Source of the DNA: JBKECO01 sp047974745
GTDB lineage: Bacteria; Bacillota; Clostridia; Lachnospirales; Lachnospiraceae
Length of the DNA stretch: 64,000 bases
Direction: 5' to 3'
NCBI GenBank assembly: GCA_047974745.1
Contig: JBKECO010000017.1
Span: 1-64,000 of the forward strand
The notes beneath the pieces were generated by a model that saw nothing but the letters and a program-made list of their open reading frames with translations, was not told where the DNA came from and did not search any database. How positions within the stretch are numbered: the first letter of the stretch is position 1; each line of letters opens with the position of its first letter. Position numbers and translations under genes: made by a program. Shown one piece after another: positions 35,977-44,915 of the stretch.

Positions 35977-36888
35977 ATGTTACGAGTGGTTGGTGTCCGG
36001 TTCAGAAATGCCGGAAAAATATATTATTTTGACCCAAAAAATCTGACGATCAATGAACTTGACCAGGTCATTGTAGAAACAGCACGTGGAATTGAGATGG
36101 GTACTGTGATCCTTGCACCTAGAGATGTTGCAGAAGAATTGGTGGTACAGCCATTAAAAAGTGTTATCCGTCTCGCGACTGAAGCGGATATCAAGTCAGA
36201 GCAAAAGAATAAAGAGAAAGAAAAAGAAGCATTTAAGATCTGCAAAGAGAAAATTCAGAAACATGATCTGGATATGAAACTAGTGGAAGCGGAGTATACC
36301 TTTGATAATAATAAGCTTTTATTTTATTTTACAGCAGATGGCAGGATCGATTTTCGAGAACTGGTAAAAGATCTTGCGGCGGTATTTCGTACCAGGATCG
36401 AATTACGCCAGATCGGAGTTCGGGATGAGACGAAGATTCTTGGTGGTGTTGGAATCTGCGGACGGGCACTTTGCTGCAGCACATTTTTGGCAGAATTTCA
36501 CCCAGTATCCATAAAGATGGCAAAAGAGCAAAATCTGTCACTGAATCCGACAAAAATATCCGGTCAGTGCGGAAGGCTGATGTGCTGTCTGAAGAATGAG
36601 CAGGATACCTATGAATATCTGAACCGCCAGCTGCCCTATATTGGAGATAAGGTGGTTACTCTTGATGGAGTCAAAGGTGAAGTTCATACAGTCAATGTAC
36701 TTAGACAAACAGTAAAGATCATTATTGAAATCAATGATGAGAAGGAAATTCGTGAATTCAAGATTTCAGAACTGAAATTCAAGCCAAAACGTAAAAAAGA
36801 AAAAATGAATCTTTCACAAAAAGAACTCAAAGAACTGGAAGCACTGGAAGATCATGGAGGAAAATCCAGAATTGACGATGCAAAATAG
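35977..36888 (+). CDS. ricT: PSP1-domain protein YaaT (RicT)
   Basis: A 303-residue protein with the PSP1 C-terminal domain. The cysteine-rich segments GICGRALCCSTFL (about 151-163) and SGQCGRLMCCLKNE (about 191-204) match those that hold an iron-sulfur cluster in the Ric complex. In Bacillus, RicT with RicA and RicF helps RNase Y mature mRNAs. It is followed by the overlapping methyltransferase. Confidence 0.93.
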   Translation: MLRVVGVRFRNAGKIYYFDPKNLTINELDQVIVETARGIEMGTVILAPRDVAEELVVQPLKSVIRLATEADIKSEQKNKEKEKEAFKICKEKIQKHDLDMKLVEAEYTFDNNKLLFYFTADGRIDFRELVKDLAAVFRTRIELRQIGVRDETKILGGVGICGRALCCSTFLAEFHPVSIKMAKEQNLSLNPTKISGQCGRLMCCLKNEQDTYEYLNRQLPYIGDKVVTLDGVKGEVHTVNVLRQTVKIIIEINDEKEIREFKISELKFKPKRKKEKMNLSQKELKELEALEDHGGKSRIDDAK

Positions 36889-37621
36889 GGAGATGTTAAA
36901 AAACGGAGAGCGGCTGGATGAGCTGCACAGGAACGGATATTTTATTATACAGGATCCGAAAAGATTTTGTTTTGGAATGGATGCTGTACTGCTTTCCGGA
37001 TTTACCTGTGTAAATAAAGGGGAACAGGCACTCGATCTTGGAACTGGAACTGGCATTATTCCCATCCTTCTTGAAACGAAAACGCAGGGAGATCATTTTA
37101 CAGGACTTGAGATTCAGACAGAAAGTGCCGATATGGCTAGTAGAAGCGTAAGGTACAATGGACTTGAGTCGAAAATTTCAATCGTGGAAGGGGATATCAA
37201 GCAGGCGGCAAAACTATTTGGCCCATCCTCCTTTGATGTTGTGACGACGAATCCGCCCTATATGATAGGAAATCATGGTCTTCAAAGTGGGAGCGAGGAG
37301 AAAGCGATCGCTCGTCATGAGCTGCTCTGTACACTGGATGACATTTTAAGAGAGAGCAAGAAGCTGTTGAAGCCGGGAGGAAGGTTCTATATGGTACACA
37401 GGCCTTTTCGCCTGGCAGAAATTTTTTCAAAAATGATCGCTGCGGGTATTGAACCAAAGCGTATGAAGCTGGTATACCCCTATATTGACAAAGAACCCAA
37501 TATGGTTCTGATCGAAGGACATCGAGGAGGGAAATCCAGACTGCTGGTAGAAAAACCACTGATCGTCTATGAAGAACCAAATAAATACACGTCAGAGATC
37601 TATGAAATCTATGGATATTAA
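36854..37621 (+). CDS. TrmN6-like tRNA/protein N6-adenine methyltransferase (YabB)
   Basis: A 255-residue SAM-dependent methyltransferase with SAM motif LDLGTGTGIIPILLETK (about 58-74) and the N6-adenine signature VVTTNPPYM (about 127-135). It belongs to the YabB/TrmN6 group that methylates A37 of tRNAVal in Escherichia coli. Start uncertain: ATG 36854, TTG 36872 or ATG 36878 are all in frame, and GGAGG at 36856 favours the latter two. The gene overlaps yaaT by 10-35 bp. Confidence 0.9.
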   Translation: MEENPELTMQNREMLKNGERLDELHRNGYFIIQDPKRFCFGMDAVLLSGFTCVNKGEQALDLGTGTGIIPILLETKTQGDHFTGLEIQTESADMASRSVRYNGLESKISIVEGDIKQAAKLFGPSSFDVVTTNPPYMIGNHGLQSGSEEKAIARHELLCTLDDILRESKKLLKPGGRFYMVHRPFRLAEIFSKMIAAGIEPKRMKLVYPYIDKEPNMVLIEGHRGGKSRLLVEKPLIVYEEPNKYTSEIYEIYGY

Positions 37622-37640
37622 AGAATAGGAATAGGATAGA

Positions 37641-38483
37641 ATGGCCGGAATGTTATATCTTTGCGCTACACCAATCGGAAATATGGAGGATATCACACTG
37701 CGAGTCCTGCGCACGTTGCAGGAAGCTGATCTTATCGCTGCAGAGGATACCAGAAATTCCATACGAATTCTGAATCACTATGACATAAAAACACCCATGA
37801 CAAGCTATCATGAATATAATAAATATGATAAAGCTTATGAGCTGATCGCAAAGATGAAGTCCGGACAAAATATTGCACTGGTCACGGATGCAGGAACGCC
37901 TGGAATATCAGACCCGGGAGAAGAGCTTGTCCGTTTCTGTTTTGAGGAAGGGATCGAGGTGACTTCGCTGCCCGGAGCCTGCGCCTGTATTACTGCGCTG
38001 ACCGTTTCCGGACTTTCGACTCGCAGATTTTGTTTTGAAGCATTTCTTCCCAAAATAAAGAAAGAGCGGACAAAGATCCTGTCAGAATTAGTGAATGAAA
38101 CTCGAACGATCATACTATATGAATCACCGCATCACCTTAAGAGAACTCTGAAGGAATTAAAGGATGTGCTGGGGGAGAGAAATATCGCTGTTACCAGGGA
38201 ATTGACCAAAAAATTTGAAGAGAAAAAAAAGGTTTCTTTATCAGAAGCAATCAGTTATTATGAAGTAAATGAACCTCGCGGAGAATATGTTCTTGTGATC
38301 GAAGGGATGGAAAAGAGTATCTTGATCGAACAGGAAAGACAGTCTTGGATGAACCTTTCAATGGAAGAACATATGAGTTTATATGAAGAACAGGGCATTT
38401 CCAAAAAGGAGTGCATGAAATTAGTCGCGAGGGACCGGGGAGTTAGTAAACGTGAGATCTACCAGCAACTATTAAATGTATGA
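37641..38483 (+). CDS. rsmI: 16S rRNA (cytidine1402-2'-O)-methyltransferase RsmI
   Basis: A 280-residue tetrapyrrole-methylase-fold enzyme with LYLCATPIGNMEDITLR, AAEDTR, LVTDAGTPGISDPGEELV and PGACACITAL, the RsmI signatures. It adds the 2'-O-methyl to C1402 of 16S rRNA. It closes the conserved holB-yaaT-yabB-rsmI set, and the chemoreceptor gene starts 21 bp later, so it may be in the same transcript. Confidence 0.97.
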   Translation: MAGMLYLCATPIGNMEDITLRVLRTLQEADLIAAEDTRNSIRILNHYDIKTPMTSYHEYNKYDKAYELIAKMKSGQNIALVTDAGTPGISDPGEELVRFCFEEGIEVTSLPGACACITALTVSGLSTRRFCFEAFLPKIKKERTKILSELVNETRTIILYESPHHLKRTLKELKDVLGERNIAVTRELTKKFEEKKKVSLSEAISYYEVNEPRGEYVLVIEGMEKSILIEQERQSWMNLSMEEHMSLYEEQGISKKECMKLVARDRGVSKREIYQQLLNV

Positions 38484-38504
38484 GTTATGTAAAAGGAGCA
38501 AATT

Positions 38505-40298
38505 ATGAAGGGAACCGTTGTTTCGACATGGCTTGAAACCTGTCGCAGACTGAGTAGTGAAGAAATCGTGAACGAGGCTCTGACGCATTATAATCTATCG
38601 GAGAATCATATCTTTAACCCCTTTGAAGACGTGGATGACCAGGTAGCGCTGGGAATGATCGACCGAATCGGTGGGAAGATCGGGAAATCGCATAAGGAAA
38701 TGTGGGATACGATCGGACAGGGAAATATTGAGACATTCAGTGCAAGTTATCCAGGATTCTTTCGCCATGAAAGTGCATATCATTTTTTGAAGTCCATGAA
38801 TGACCTGCACGTTATCGTTATGAGAAGGTTCAAGGGTGCAAAGCCACCAATTTTGGACATGTATCCCAAAAACGCACATCAGGCTGAGTTCGTATACCGC
38901 TCCAAAAGAGGTATGGGAGATTATCTCGGCGGATTGATCAAAGGTGTCGGCAAGTATTTCAATGAAAGGATCGATACTGAGGTGATCGATAGCAAGGAAG
39001 GTGAGATCCACTTGCTTCTTACCTTTGAGAAACAAATTTCGTATCACAAGAAATTTGCATTGAATGAGATTCTTTCTTTTGGATTTTTAAATAATAGTGT
39101 TTTAAAATCTACAGTAGTTTCCACGATCCTTCTGGCGATCACATCTGCGATCGTAACACGGGATGTGCTGTCCACGGTTATCATTACCGTAATCAGTGCA
39201 GTGGTCGCTCTGGGAGCAACGGCTATTACAAATGCACCGAAAAAATTCCTGGAAGAAGAGATCGACAAGCTTTCCGATCATCAGTTCGCAGAACATATCA
39301 CACTGCATTCCGGAGATGAGAATGAAGTATTTATGAATAAGATCGGACAGTTCAAGGAAGTGATCCAGCGTGATTTTATTGGATTTAATGCTGTTGTGGA
39401 TGAAATGCATACCTTTAATTCTGCTCTTTCCAAAATTGCAGGTACGATGCAGGCTACTTCCAATGATATCACACATGTATTAGATGAAGTCGCAGTTGCT
39501 GCAACGGGTCAGGCTTCTGACACAGAGCAGGCGGTCGTGATCCTGAATGAAAGTGTAGGCAGTATCACGGAGCTTTCCAATCAGAGTCAGACCAATAAAG
39601 TCCAGATCGAAAGTGCAATGCAGGGAATTGAGAACAGCTTTAAGAATGTGCAGAATACTTCAACTCAGATCAACCAGGTGCTGCAGCATTTTTCAGATAT
39701 CCGTGATAACAGCTATGAACTAAAATCGAATGCAGACAGCATTACTGAGATCGTCTCCATTGTGTCTAAGATTGCAAAACAGATCAATTTGCTGGCACTA
39801 AATGCTTCTATAGAAGCTGCAAGAGCTGGGGAAGCAGGGAAGGGATTTGCAGTCGTAGCAGAAGAGGTCCGGAAGCTTTCGGAAGAGACCAACCACGCAG
39901 TCGAAGAAATTAACGGCAGTCTTACGACATTTGTGGGAAGCGTCGGAGAAGTATCTGAAGGTATTGACACGCAGTACACGATATTAAAAGAAGAAAATAC
40001 TTCGCTTCTAGAAGCGGTCGAGATTACCAGAGAATCGAACAAAAATCTGCAGAGCGTATCAGAGCTTATGATACAGACTTCACAGAATCTCAATGATGAG
40101 GCAGAGCATATCTCCTCACTATTCGACACAATGCAAAATCTTGCTGCTGTCGCTGAAGAGAATTCTGCATCCACACAGGAGGCAAGCTCTAATGTTGCGA
40201 TTTATGTAGAGCAGATTCATGAGCTTTCTGGGCAGATTCAAGTATTTGATGCCATGATTGAAACATTCCGTGATGATTTAAAGGTGTATAAAGTATAA
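38505..40298 (+). CDS. H-NOX (heme nitric oxide/oxygen binding) methyl-accepting chemotaxis protein
   Basis: A 597-residue chemoreceptor. Residues 1-180 are an H-NOX heme domain with proximal His102, Pro115 and the YxSxR motif (Tyr131, Ser133, Arg135). Distal-pocket Trp9, Asn74 and Tyr140 match the Thermoanaerobacter tengcongensis sensor in type and number. Two transmembrane segments (about 198-217, 221-242) follow, then a methyl-accepting signalling domain with the tip LLALNASIEAARAGEAGKGF. This is the Tar4H layout: heme domain and signalling domain both cytoplasmic, hairpin in the membrane. No other chemotaxis gene is in the window. Confidence 0.95.
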   Translation: MKGTVVSTWLETCRRLSSEEIVNEALTHYNLSENHIFNPFEDVDDQVALGMIDRIGGKIGKSHKEMWDTIGQGNIETFSASYPGFFRHESAYHFLKSMNDLHVIVMRRFKGAKPPILDMYPKNAHQAEFVYRSKRGMGDYLGGLIKGVGKYFNERIDTEVIDSKEGEIHLLLTFEKQISYHKKFALNEILSFGFLNNSVLKSTVVSTILLAITSAIVTRDVLSTVIITVISAVVALGATAITNAPKKFLEEEIDKLSDHQFAEHITLHSGDENEVFMNKIGQFKEVIQRDFIGFNAVVDEMHTFNSALSKIAGTMQATSNDITHVLDEVAVAATGQASDTEQAVVILNESVGSITELSNQSQTNKVQIESAMQGIENSFKNVQNTSTQINQVLQHFSDIRDNSYELKSNADSITEIVSIVSKIAKQINLLALNASIEAARAGEAGKGFAVVAEEVRKLSEETNHAVEEINGSLTTFVGSVGEVSEGIDTQYTILKEENTSLLEAVEITRESNKNLQSVSELMIQTSQNLNDEAEHISSLFDTMQNLAAVAEENSASTQEASSNVAIYVEQIHELSGQIQVFDAMIETFRDDLKVYKV

Positions 40299-40309
40299 CA
40301 GGAGTTGCA

Positions 40310-41098
40310 ATGAAAAAGACCAAAGTGATCTGTTTTGCAAATAATAAAGGTGGTAGCGGCAAGTCTACATCATGTGCTAACGCAGGATATTCACTCGGAA
40401 GAGATGGAAAAAAGGTACTGCTGATTGATGGTGATATGCAGCTGAATCTTTCCTTATCCTTTTTTTCAGAGGATCTTGTACTAGAATATGCAAAAGGGGA
40501 AAAAAATCTATATCACGCTGTGAAGAACCAAAGTGAATTGAAAAGTCTGATTTTACAGACACCTTTTGAAAATGTGGATCTTATTCCATCCTCGACGCTG
40601 ATGAGCTCGATCGAATACGAGCTTTTTACAAAATGGCAGAGAGAATTGATCCTCCAAAAACTGGTAAAAGATCTTCGGGAAATGGAGTATTACGATTATA
40701 TACTGATGGATGCACCACCAACACTTGGTGGATGGGTCATGAATCTTTTATGTGCATCTGACTATCTGATCATTCCGGTCGAATCCAGTCCATGGGGACT
40801 ATTTGGTCTGGCGAATATGTTTGAATTTTTTGAAACGACGAAACAGATCGCACCAGATCTGTCTTTGATGGGAGTTCTCGTTACAAAGGTGGATGAACGT
40901 AAAAATTATTATAAACAGACTATGGAAATTCTCAAAGAGCAGGAAGACCTATATGTTTTCCAGACGACGATACATGTTGACAGTTCAGTAGAATGGGCAC
41001 AGGACAATTCGTTACCTGTTGCGGAATACAAAAGATCATGCCGCAGTGCAGGGGAATATATTCAGTTTGCAAAGGAGATCGATAAATTATGCCAGTAG
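40310..41098 (+). CDS. ParA-like ATPase, probably positions the H-NOX receptor
   Basis: A 262-residue deviant Walker A ATPase (NNKGGSGKST, residues 11-20; YILMDAPPTLGG, Walker B) similar to ParA/MinD. The gene follows the chemoreceptor by 11 bp and overlaps the next small gene by 10 bp. It is distinct from the chromosomal ParA and not next to a parS. ParA homologues such as PpfA of Rhodobacter place cytoplasmic chemoreceptor clusters; I infer a similar task here. Confidence 0.85.
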   Translation: MKKTKVICFANNKGGSGKSTSCANAGYSLGRDGKKVLLIDGDMQLNLSLSFFSEDLVLEYAKGEKNLYHAVKNQSELKSLILQTPFENVDLIPSSTLMSSIEYELFTKWQRELILQKLVKDLREMEYYDYILMDAPPTLGGWVMNLLCASDYLIIPVESSPWGLFGLANMFEFFETTKQIAPDLSLMGVLVTKVDERKNYYKQTMEILKEQEDLYVFQTTIHVDSSVEWAQDNSLPVAEYKRSCRSAGEYIQFAKEIDKLCQ

Positions 41099-41277
41099 GA
41101 AAAGGAAGTATAGCTCGTGCCACAAAAGCTGGCGTGACGGCAGAAGAAACGAAGAGTACAAAGAAGACTGCGGTGAAACGCGAGCCAGTGAAAGTTGAGC
41201 CAGTGGAGATGGAACCGGTCACGGAGAAAACGGTCGTTTCACATATTTATTCGGCACTTCCAGAATACTTACTGTGA
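41089..41277 (+). CDS. Small Lys/Glu/Pro-Val-rich protein, possible ParA partner
   Basis: A 62-residue protein in three parts: a basic N-terminus (MPVGKGSIARATKAG), a low-complexity middle with EPVKVEPVEMEPV-type repeats, and a hydrophobic end (VVSHIYSALPEYLL). AAAGGAG lies 8 nt before the ATG, which overlaps the ParA-like stop, so it is likely expressed. ParA partners often stimulate ATP hydrolysis through a short basic N-terminal peptide, and this fits. No family recognised. Confidence 0.72.
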   Translation: MPVGKGSIARATKAGVTAEETKSTKKTAVKREPVKVEPVEMEPVTEKTVVSHIYSALPEYLL

Positions 41278-41409
41278 TAAGATATTCGGATTAAAAGGTA
41301 CCTTGAATAGGATATCATGATATATGTATAAAAATAATTGAGCACTTGTCTTGTATAGCTGAAAAACGGCGCAGATATGGGGCTCAATTTCAATTTCATG
41401 CAAAATAGC

Positions 41410-41437
41410 TTGTAATTATTCATAAAACTGATACAAT
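41410..41437 (+). promoter_or_regulatory. Putative promoter of the amino acid ABC transporter
   Basis: TTGTAA (41410-41415) and TACAAT (41432-41437) with a 16-nt spacer, 45 bp before the first gene. Weak -35 box. I saw no T-box or riboswitch in the 41278-41481 gap. Confidence 0.45.
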
Positions 41438-41481
41438 AAAACTATTCGCACCAAGACGTAATAATTAAAAAGGAGACCAAA

Positions 41482-42246
41482 ATGAAAAAAATAGCTATCG
41501 TTCTTATACTGGCAATGTCAGCATCTTTGCTTGCTGCATGTGGAGCAACTGCATCAGAGGATCTACTATCTGATGGTGTACTTTCTGTGGGTACCAATGC
41601 AGAATTCCCACCATTTGAGTACATTGGAGATGACGGAGAACCGGATGGATTCGATATCGCCCTGGTGAAAGCGATCGGAGAAGAACTCGGGGTCGAAGTA
41701 ACCATTGAAAATATGGAATTTGCTTCACTTGTGGCTTCTGTTGGTACTAAGGTAGATATCGCAGCTGCAGGGATGACTGTGACGGAAGAAAGAGAACAAG
41801 AAGTCACTTTTTCAGAACCATATTACGATGCAGTACAATATGTCATTGTTCCCGCTGATTCAGATATAGCATCAGCAGAGGATCTGATTGGCAAGAAAAT
41901 AGGTGTTCAGCTCGGAACAACAGGAGATTTTATTGCGGCCGAAGTTGAGGGAGCTGAAGTTGCGACCTACAATAAAGCAGTAGATGCTGTATCAGATATG
42001 CTTAACGACAGAGTGGATTGTGTCATTATTGATAAAAATCCAGCACTTGTATTTGCAGAGAAATATCCGGATGAGGTAGTGTCTCTGGATGGTGCTGATT
42101 TTGGATTTGAGGTGGAGCAGTATGCAATAGCACTGCCGAAAGGAAATGAGGAGCTTGCAGAAAAGATCAATGGAGCCATTAGTACATTAAAAGAGAATGG
42201 AACTTTTGATGAGCTTGTTTCGGAATATATTGAAGAGAACGAGTAA
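41482..42246 (+). CDS. Polar amino acid ABC transporter, substrate-binding lipoprotein
   Basis: A 254-residue family 3 solute-binding protein. It has a lipoprotein signal peptide with lipobox LLAAC (Cys20) and the canonical start of the mature domain, LSVGTNAEFPPFEYIGDDGEPDGFD. A mid-domain DVRD-equivalent and DCVIIDKNP, plus KENGTFDEL near the end, match HisJ/GlnH-type receptors. It captures a polar amino acid outside the membrane; which one is unknown. AAGGAG precedes the ATG. Confidence 0.95.
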   Translation: MKKIAIVLILAMSASLLAACGATASEDLLSDGVLSVGTNAEFPPFEYIGDDGEPDGFDIALVKAIGEELGVEVTIENMEFASLVASVGTKVDIAAAGMTVTEEREQEVTFSEPYYDAVQYVIVPADSDIASAEDLIGKKIGVQLGTTGDFIAAEVEGAEVATYNKAVDAVSDMLNDRVDCVIIDKNPALVFAEKYPDEVVSLDGADFGFEVEQYAIALPKGNEELAEKINGAISTLKENGTFDELVSEYIEENE

Positions 42247-42276
42247 ACTTTTCTAGTTAAATTGGAGAAAATAGTT

Positions 42277-42978
42277 ATGAACGAATGGATCTCAGATGTC
42301 CAAAACGATTTCTACGTTGCATTTATAGAGAAGGACCGCTGGGTGCTATATTTTCAGGGGCTCGGTGTTACGCTTCAAATCGCCTTTTTTGCAGCTATTC
42401 TGGGCGTTATCATTGGAGTTACGTTGGCATTGATGAAGCTTTCGGTCGATAAAAAAGGAAGAAAGACATTCTTTGCAAAAGTGGCAGATATTTATATCGA
42501 TGTGATCAGAGGGACGCCATCTGTACTGCAGCTTTTGATCATGTGGTTCATTGTAATGGCAAATAGTAAGAATGGTGTTCTAGTTGCAGTACTTTCCTTT
42601 GGTATTAATAGTGGCGCATATGTGGCAGAAATTGTAAGAGCCGGAATTCAGGCGGTGGACAGCGGTCAGATGGAAGCGGGACGATCCCTCGGTCTTTCCA
42701 AAGCAAAGACAATGCGGTATATCGTACTTCCACAGGCATTAAAAAATGTTCTTCCGCCAATCGGTAATGAATTTATTGTATTGCTGAAAGAAACAGCAAT
42801 CGTTGGCTATGTCAGCCTGACGGATCTGACGAGAGTAGCAAATCAGATCGTTTCAAGAACATATGAAGCTTTCATGCCATTGATCGGCGCAGCAGTCATC
42901 TATTTTGTTGTGATAAAACTATTCACAATACTTTTGAATCGATTGGAAAGGAGGCTGCGTAAGAGTGATTACCGTTAA
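42277..42978 (+). CDS. Polar amino acid ABC transporter, permease
   Basis: A 233-residue HisM-type permease with several membrane segments and the EAA motif GRSLGLSKAKTMRYIVLPQALK that contacts the ATPase. I start at ATG 42277 after GGAG; the TTG at 42262 has none. The stop overlaps the ATPase start by 14 bp. Confidence 0.95.
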   Translation: MNEWISDVQNDFYVAFIEKDRWVLYFQGLGVTLQIAFFAAILGVIIGVTLALMKLSVDKKGRKTFFAKVADIYIDVIRGTPSVLQLLIMWFIVMANSKNGVLVAVLSFGINSGAYVAEIVRAGIQAVDSGQMEAGRSLGLSKAKTMRYIVLPQALKNVLPPIGNEFIVLLKETAIVGYVSLTDLTRVANQIVSRTYEAFMPLIGAAVIYFVVIKLFTILLNRLERRLRKSDYR

Positions 42979-43687
42979 AAATCTACATAAACATTTTTCA
43001 AGTGTCGAAGTGCTCAAAGGAATTGACTACCAGGTAGATAAGGGTGAAAAGGTTGTTATCATCGGACCTTCCGGATCTGGAAAAAGTACATTTTTACGTT
43101 GCCTGAATCTTTTAGAAATGCCTTCTAGTGGGGAGATCTGGTTCGATGGACAGTTGATCACAGACCCAAAAACTGACATCAATAAGGTCAGACAGCATAT
43201 GGGCATGGTTTTTCAGAATTTCAATCTTTTTCATAATCTTACGGTTATGGAAAATATTACACTTGCACCAATAAAATTAAATCTGATGTCAAAAGAAGAA
43301 GCTGGAGAAAAGGCACTAGCGCTGCTCAATCGGGTGAATCTACCGGATAAAGCCGATGCCTATCCCAGTCAGCTCTCTGGTGGTCAACGGCAGAGAATTG
43401 CAATTGTCAGGTCTCTTGCCATGAATCCAAGAGTCATGTTGTTTGATGAACCGACTTCAGCACTGGATCCTGAAATGGTCGGAGAAGTACTCGATGTTAT
43501 GAAATCACTTGCAGATAGTGGGATGACAATGGTCGTTGTCACACATGAAATGGGCTTTGCCAGAGAGGTCGGCAGCACGGTCTTGTTTATGGATGAAGGT
43601 ATTATTATGGAAGAAAATGATCCAAATACCTTTTTTACAAATCCGAGGAACCCCAGATTGCAGGATTTTCTCTCAAAAGTATTATAG
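42965..43687 (+). CDS. Polar amino acid ABC transporter, ATP-binding protein
   Basis: A 240-residue ATPase with Walker A GPSGSGKST (about 35-43), Q-loop FQNFNLF, signature LSGGQRQR, Walker B LFDEPTSALD and H-loop TH. Starts at GTG with AAGGAGG about 12 nt upstream, inside the permease end. It completes the binding protein-permease-ATPase transporter. Confidence 0.96.
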   Translation: MITVKNLHKHFSSVEVLKGIDYQVDKGEKVVIIGPSGSGKSTFLRCLNLLEMPSSGEIWFDGQLITDPKTDINKVRQHMGMVFQNFNLFHNLTVMENITLAPIKLNLMSKEEAGEKALALLNRVNLPDKADAYPSQLSGGQRQRIAIVRSLAMNPRVMLFDEPTSALDPEMVGEVLDVMKSLADSGMTMVVVTHEMGFAREVGSTVLFMDEGIIMEENDPNTFFTNPRNPRLQDFLSKVL

Positions 43688-43706
43688 CATTCAAATGAAA
43701 ATAAAA

Positions 43707-43756
43707 AGAGCCGCAGCTTGGTTGATTCATTATGAATTCACCAGAACTGCGGCTTT
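43707..43756. terminator. Bidirectional terminator
   Basis: AGCCGCAG (43709-43716) and CTGCGGCT (43747-43754), extended by imperfect pairing of the inner arms. Read leftwards the stem is followed by CTTTTTATTTT, so it is strong for the minus-strand S1 gene and usable for the ABC operon. Confidence 0.8.
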
Positions 43757-43791
43757 ATACAATACAGTTGTGACATAGTTACCGACGGTTG

Positions 43792-44766
43792 TTATTTATC
43801 CAGTTTAAATTTGGAAAGTAGATCTCCAAGGCTGGTCGATACTTCTTCTGTCGTAGCATAAGCTGCTACATCCTCTGCAAATTCAGCCTTCTCATCAACC
43901 ATTTCATCGGAGAGGGCACGTATGCTCAGACTAATTTTTCCGTCATTTGTATTCAGAACCTTTGCCTTTACAGTCTGACCTTCCTGCAGGACTTCCGAAG
44001 GAGCTTTGATTCTTTTGGCACTAATCTGAGAGATATGGACAAGGCCGCTTAGACCATCACCGATATTTACAAAGGCGCCATAAGGTTTCAAGGATTCAAC
44101 AGTTCCTTCGACGATTACACCCGGAACGACCATTGCAATCTTATGAGCTCTTTCTGATTCACGAACAATGAGCTCTGCAGCTTTTCCGGATAAGACAAGA
44201 CGATTCTGCTCCTGATCCACAGTTATGACCTGAACATCAATATTTTTTCCAAGATAAGGATTACAGTCTTCCACGAAAGAGACTGATATCAAGGATGCGG
44301 GAATAAACCCGCGAATTCCTTCAACATAGGCAACTACGCCTTTATTTACAACACCCTTGATCTGCACATTGAGAACGGTGTGATCCTCCATATACTGGGT
44401 AAGGACTTCCCATGCTTTTCTTTCGTTAGCCTGCTTCTGTGACAATAGCAGATTCCCTTTGCCATCATCGAGGCGAAGTACAGTCGCTTCGATCTCATCT
44501 CCATTGTGAACCGATTCCATAATTTTAAAATCAGGATCACTGCTGATCTCAGATGCTTTCATGATACCAGGTGCAAAGTAGTTCAGATCAACCATAAGTT
44601 CGTCCTCATCAACAGAGATTACAATTCCCTTTACCAGATCTCCCTCTGATAATTTGCGGAATGATGTTTCAAGCTCATCCTTGTAGTCATCCATGGACTC
44701 AGTTTTGACTGCCTCGGTTACTTCTGCAATGGACTCTTCTTGTTTTAATTCTATTTCTTCTGACAT
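43792..44766 (-). CDS. S1 RNA-binding domain protein (30S ribosomal protein S1-like)
   Basis: A 324-residue protein with three S1 domains (about residues 41-110, 128-195 and 213-282; KPYGAFVNIGDGLSGLVHISQIS in the third) and acidic ends. It is shorter than the six-domain Escherichia coli S1 and like the short S1/YpfD proteins of Firmicutes. It probably aids mRNA binding. Single gene on the lagging side, ending at a strong terminator. Confidence 0.9.
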   Translation of the reverse strand: MSEEIELKQEESIAEVTEAVKTESMDDYKDELETSFRKLSEGDLVKGIVISVDEDELMVDLNYFAPGIMKASEISSDPDFKIMESVHNGDEIEATVLRLDDGKGNLLLSQKQANERKAWEVLTQYMEDHTVLNVQIKGVVNKGVVAYVEGIRGFIPASLISVSFVEDCNPYLGKNIDVQVITVDQEQNRLVLSGKAAELIVRESERAHKIAMVVPGVIVEGTVESLKPYGAFVNIGDGLSGLVHISQISAKRIKAPSEVLQEGQTVKAKVLNTNDGKISLSIRALSDEMVDEKAEFAEDVAAYATTEEVSTSLGDLLSKFKLDK

Positions 44767-44866
44767 AGCCGGTTCCTCTCCTTTTCATTTCCTGTGACTC
44801 TTTCTGTATCACATCATAACAATAAAAGTGCTGTGAAACAAGGCACGAACAATAATTTCTTCAAAT

Positions 44867-44895
44867 TTGACAAGAGATATAAAAACAGCTATACT
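44867..44895 (+). promoter_or_regulatory. Initiator tRNA promoter
   Basis: TTGACA (44867-44872) and TATACT (44890-44895) with a 17-nt spacer, 20 bp before the tRNA. Confidence 0.88.
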
Positions 44896-44915
44896 TAAGA
44901 AGTTAACATAAGTGA

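Noticed and set aside
39713..40174. 153-residue minus-strand ORF opposite the chemoreceptor signalling domain
   Set aside because: Antisense shadow of the repetitive Ala/Glu/Ser coiled coil.
41278..41481. T-box or amino acid riboswitch before the ABC transporter
   Set aside because: No T-box sequence, specifier stem or known aptamer motif was recognised.
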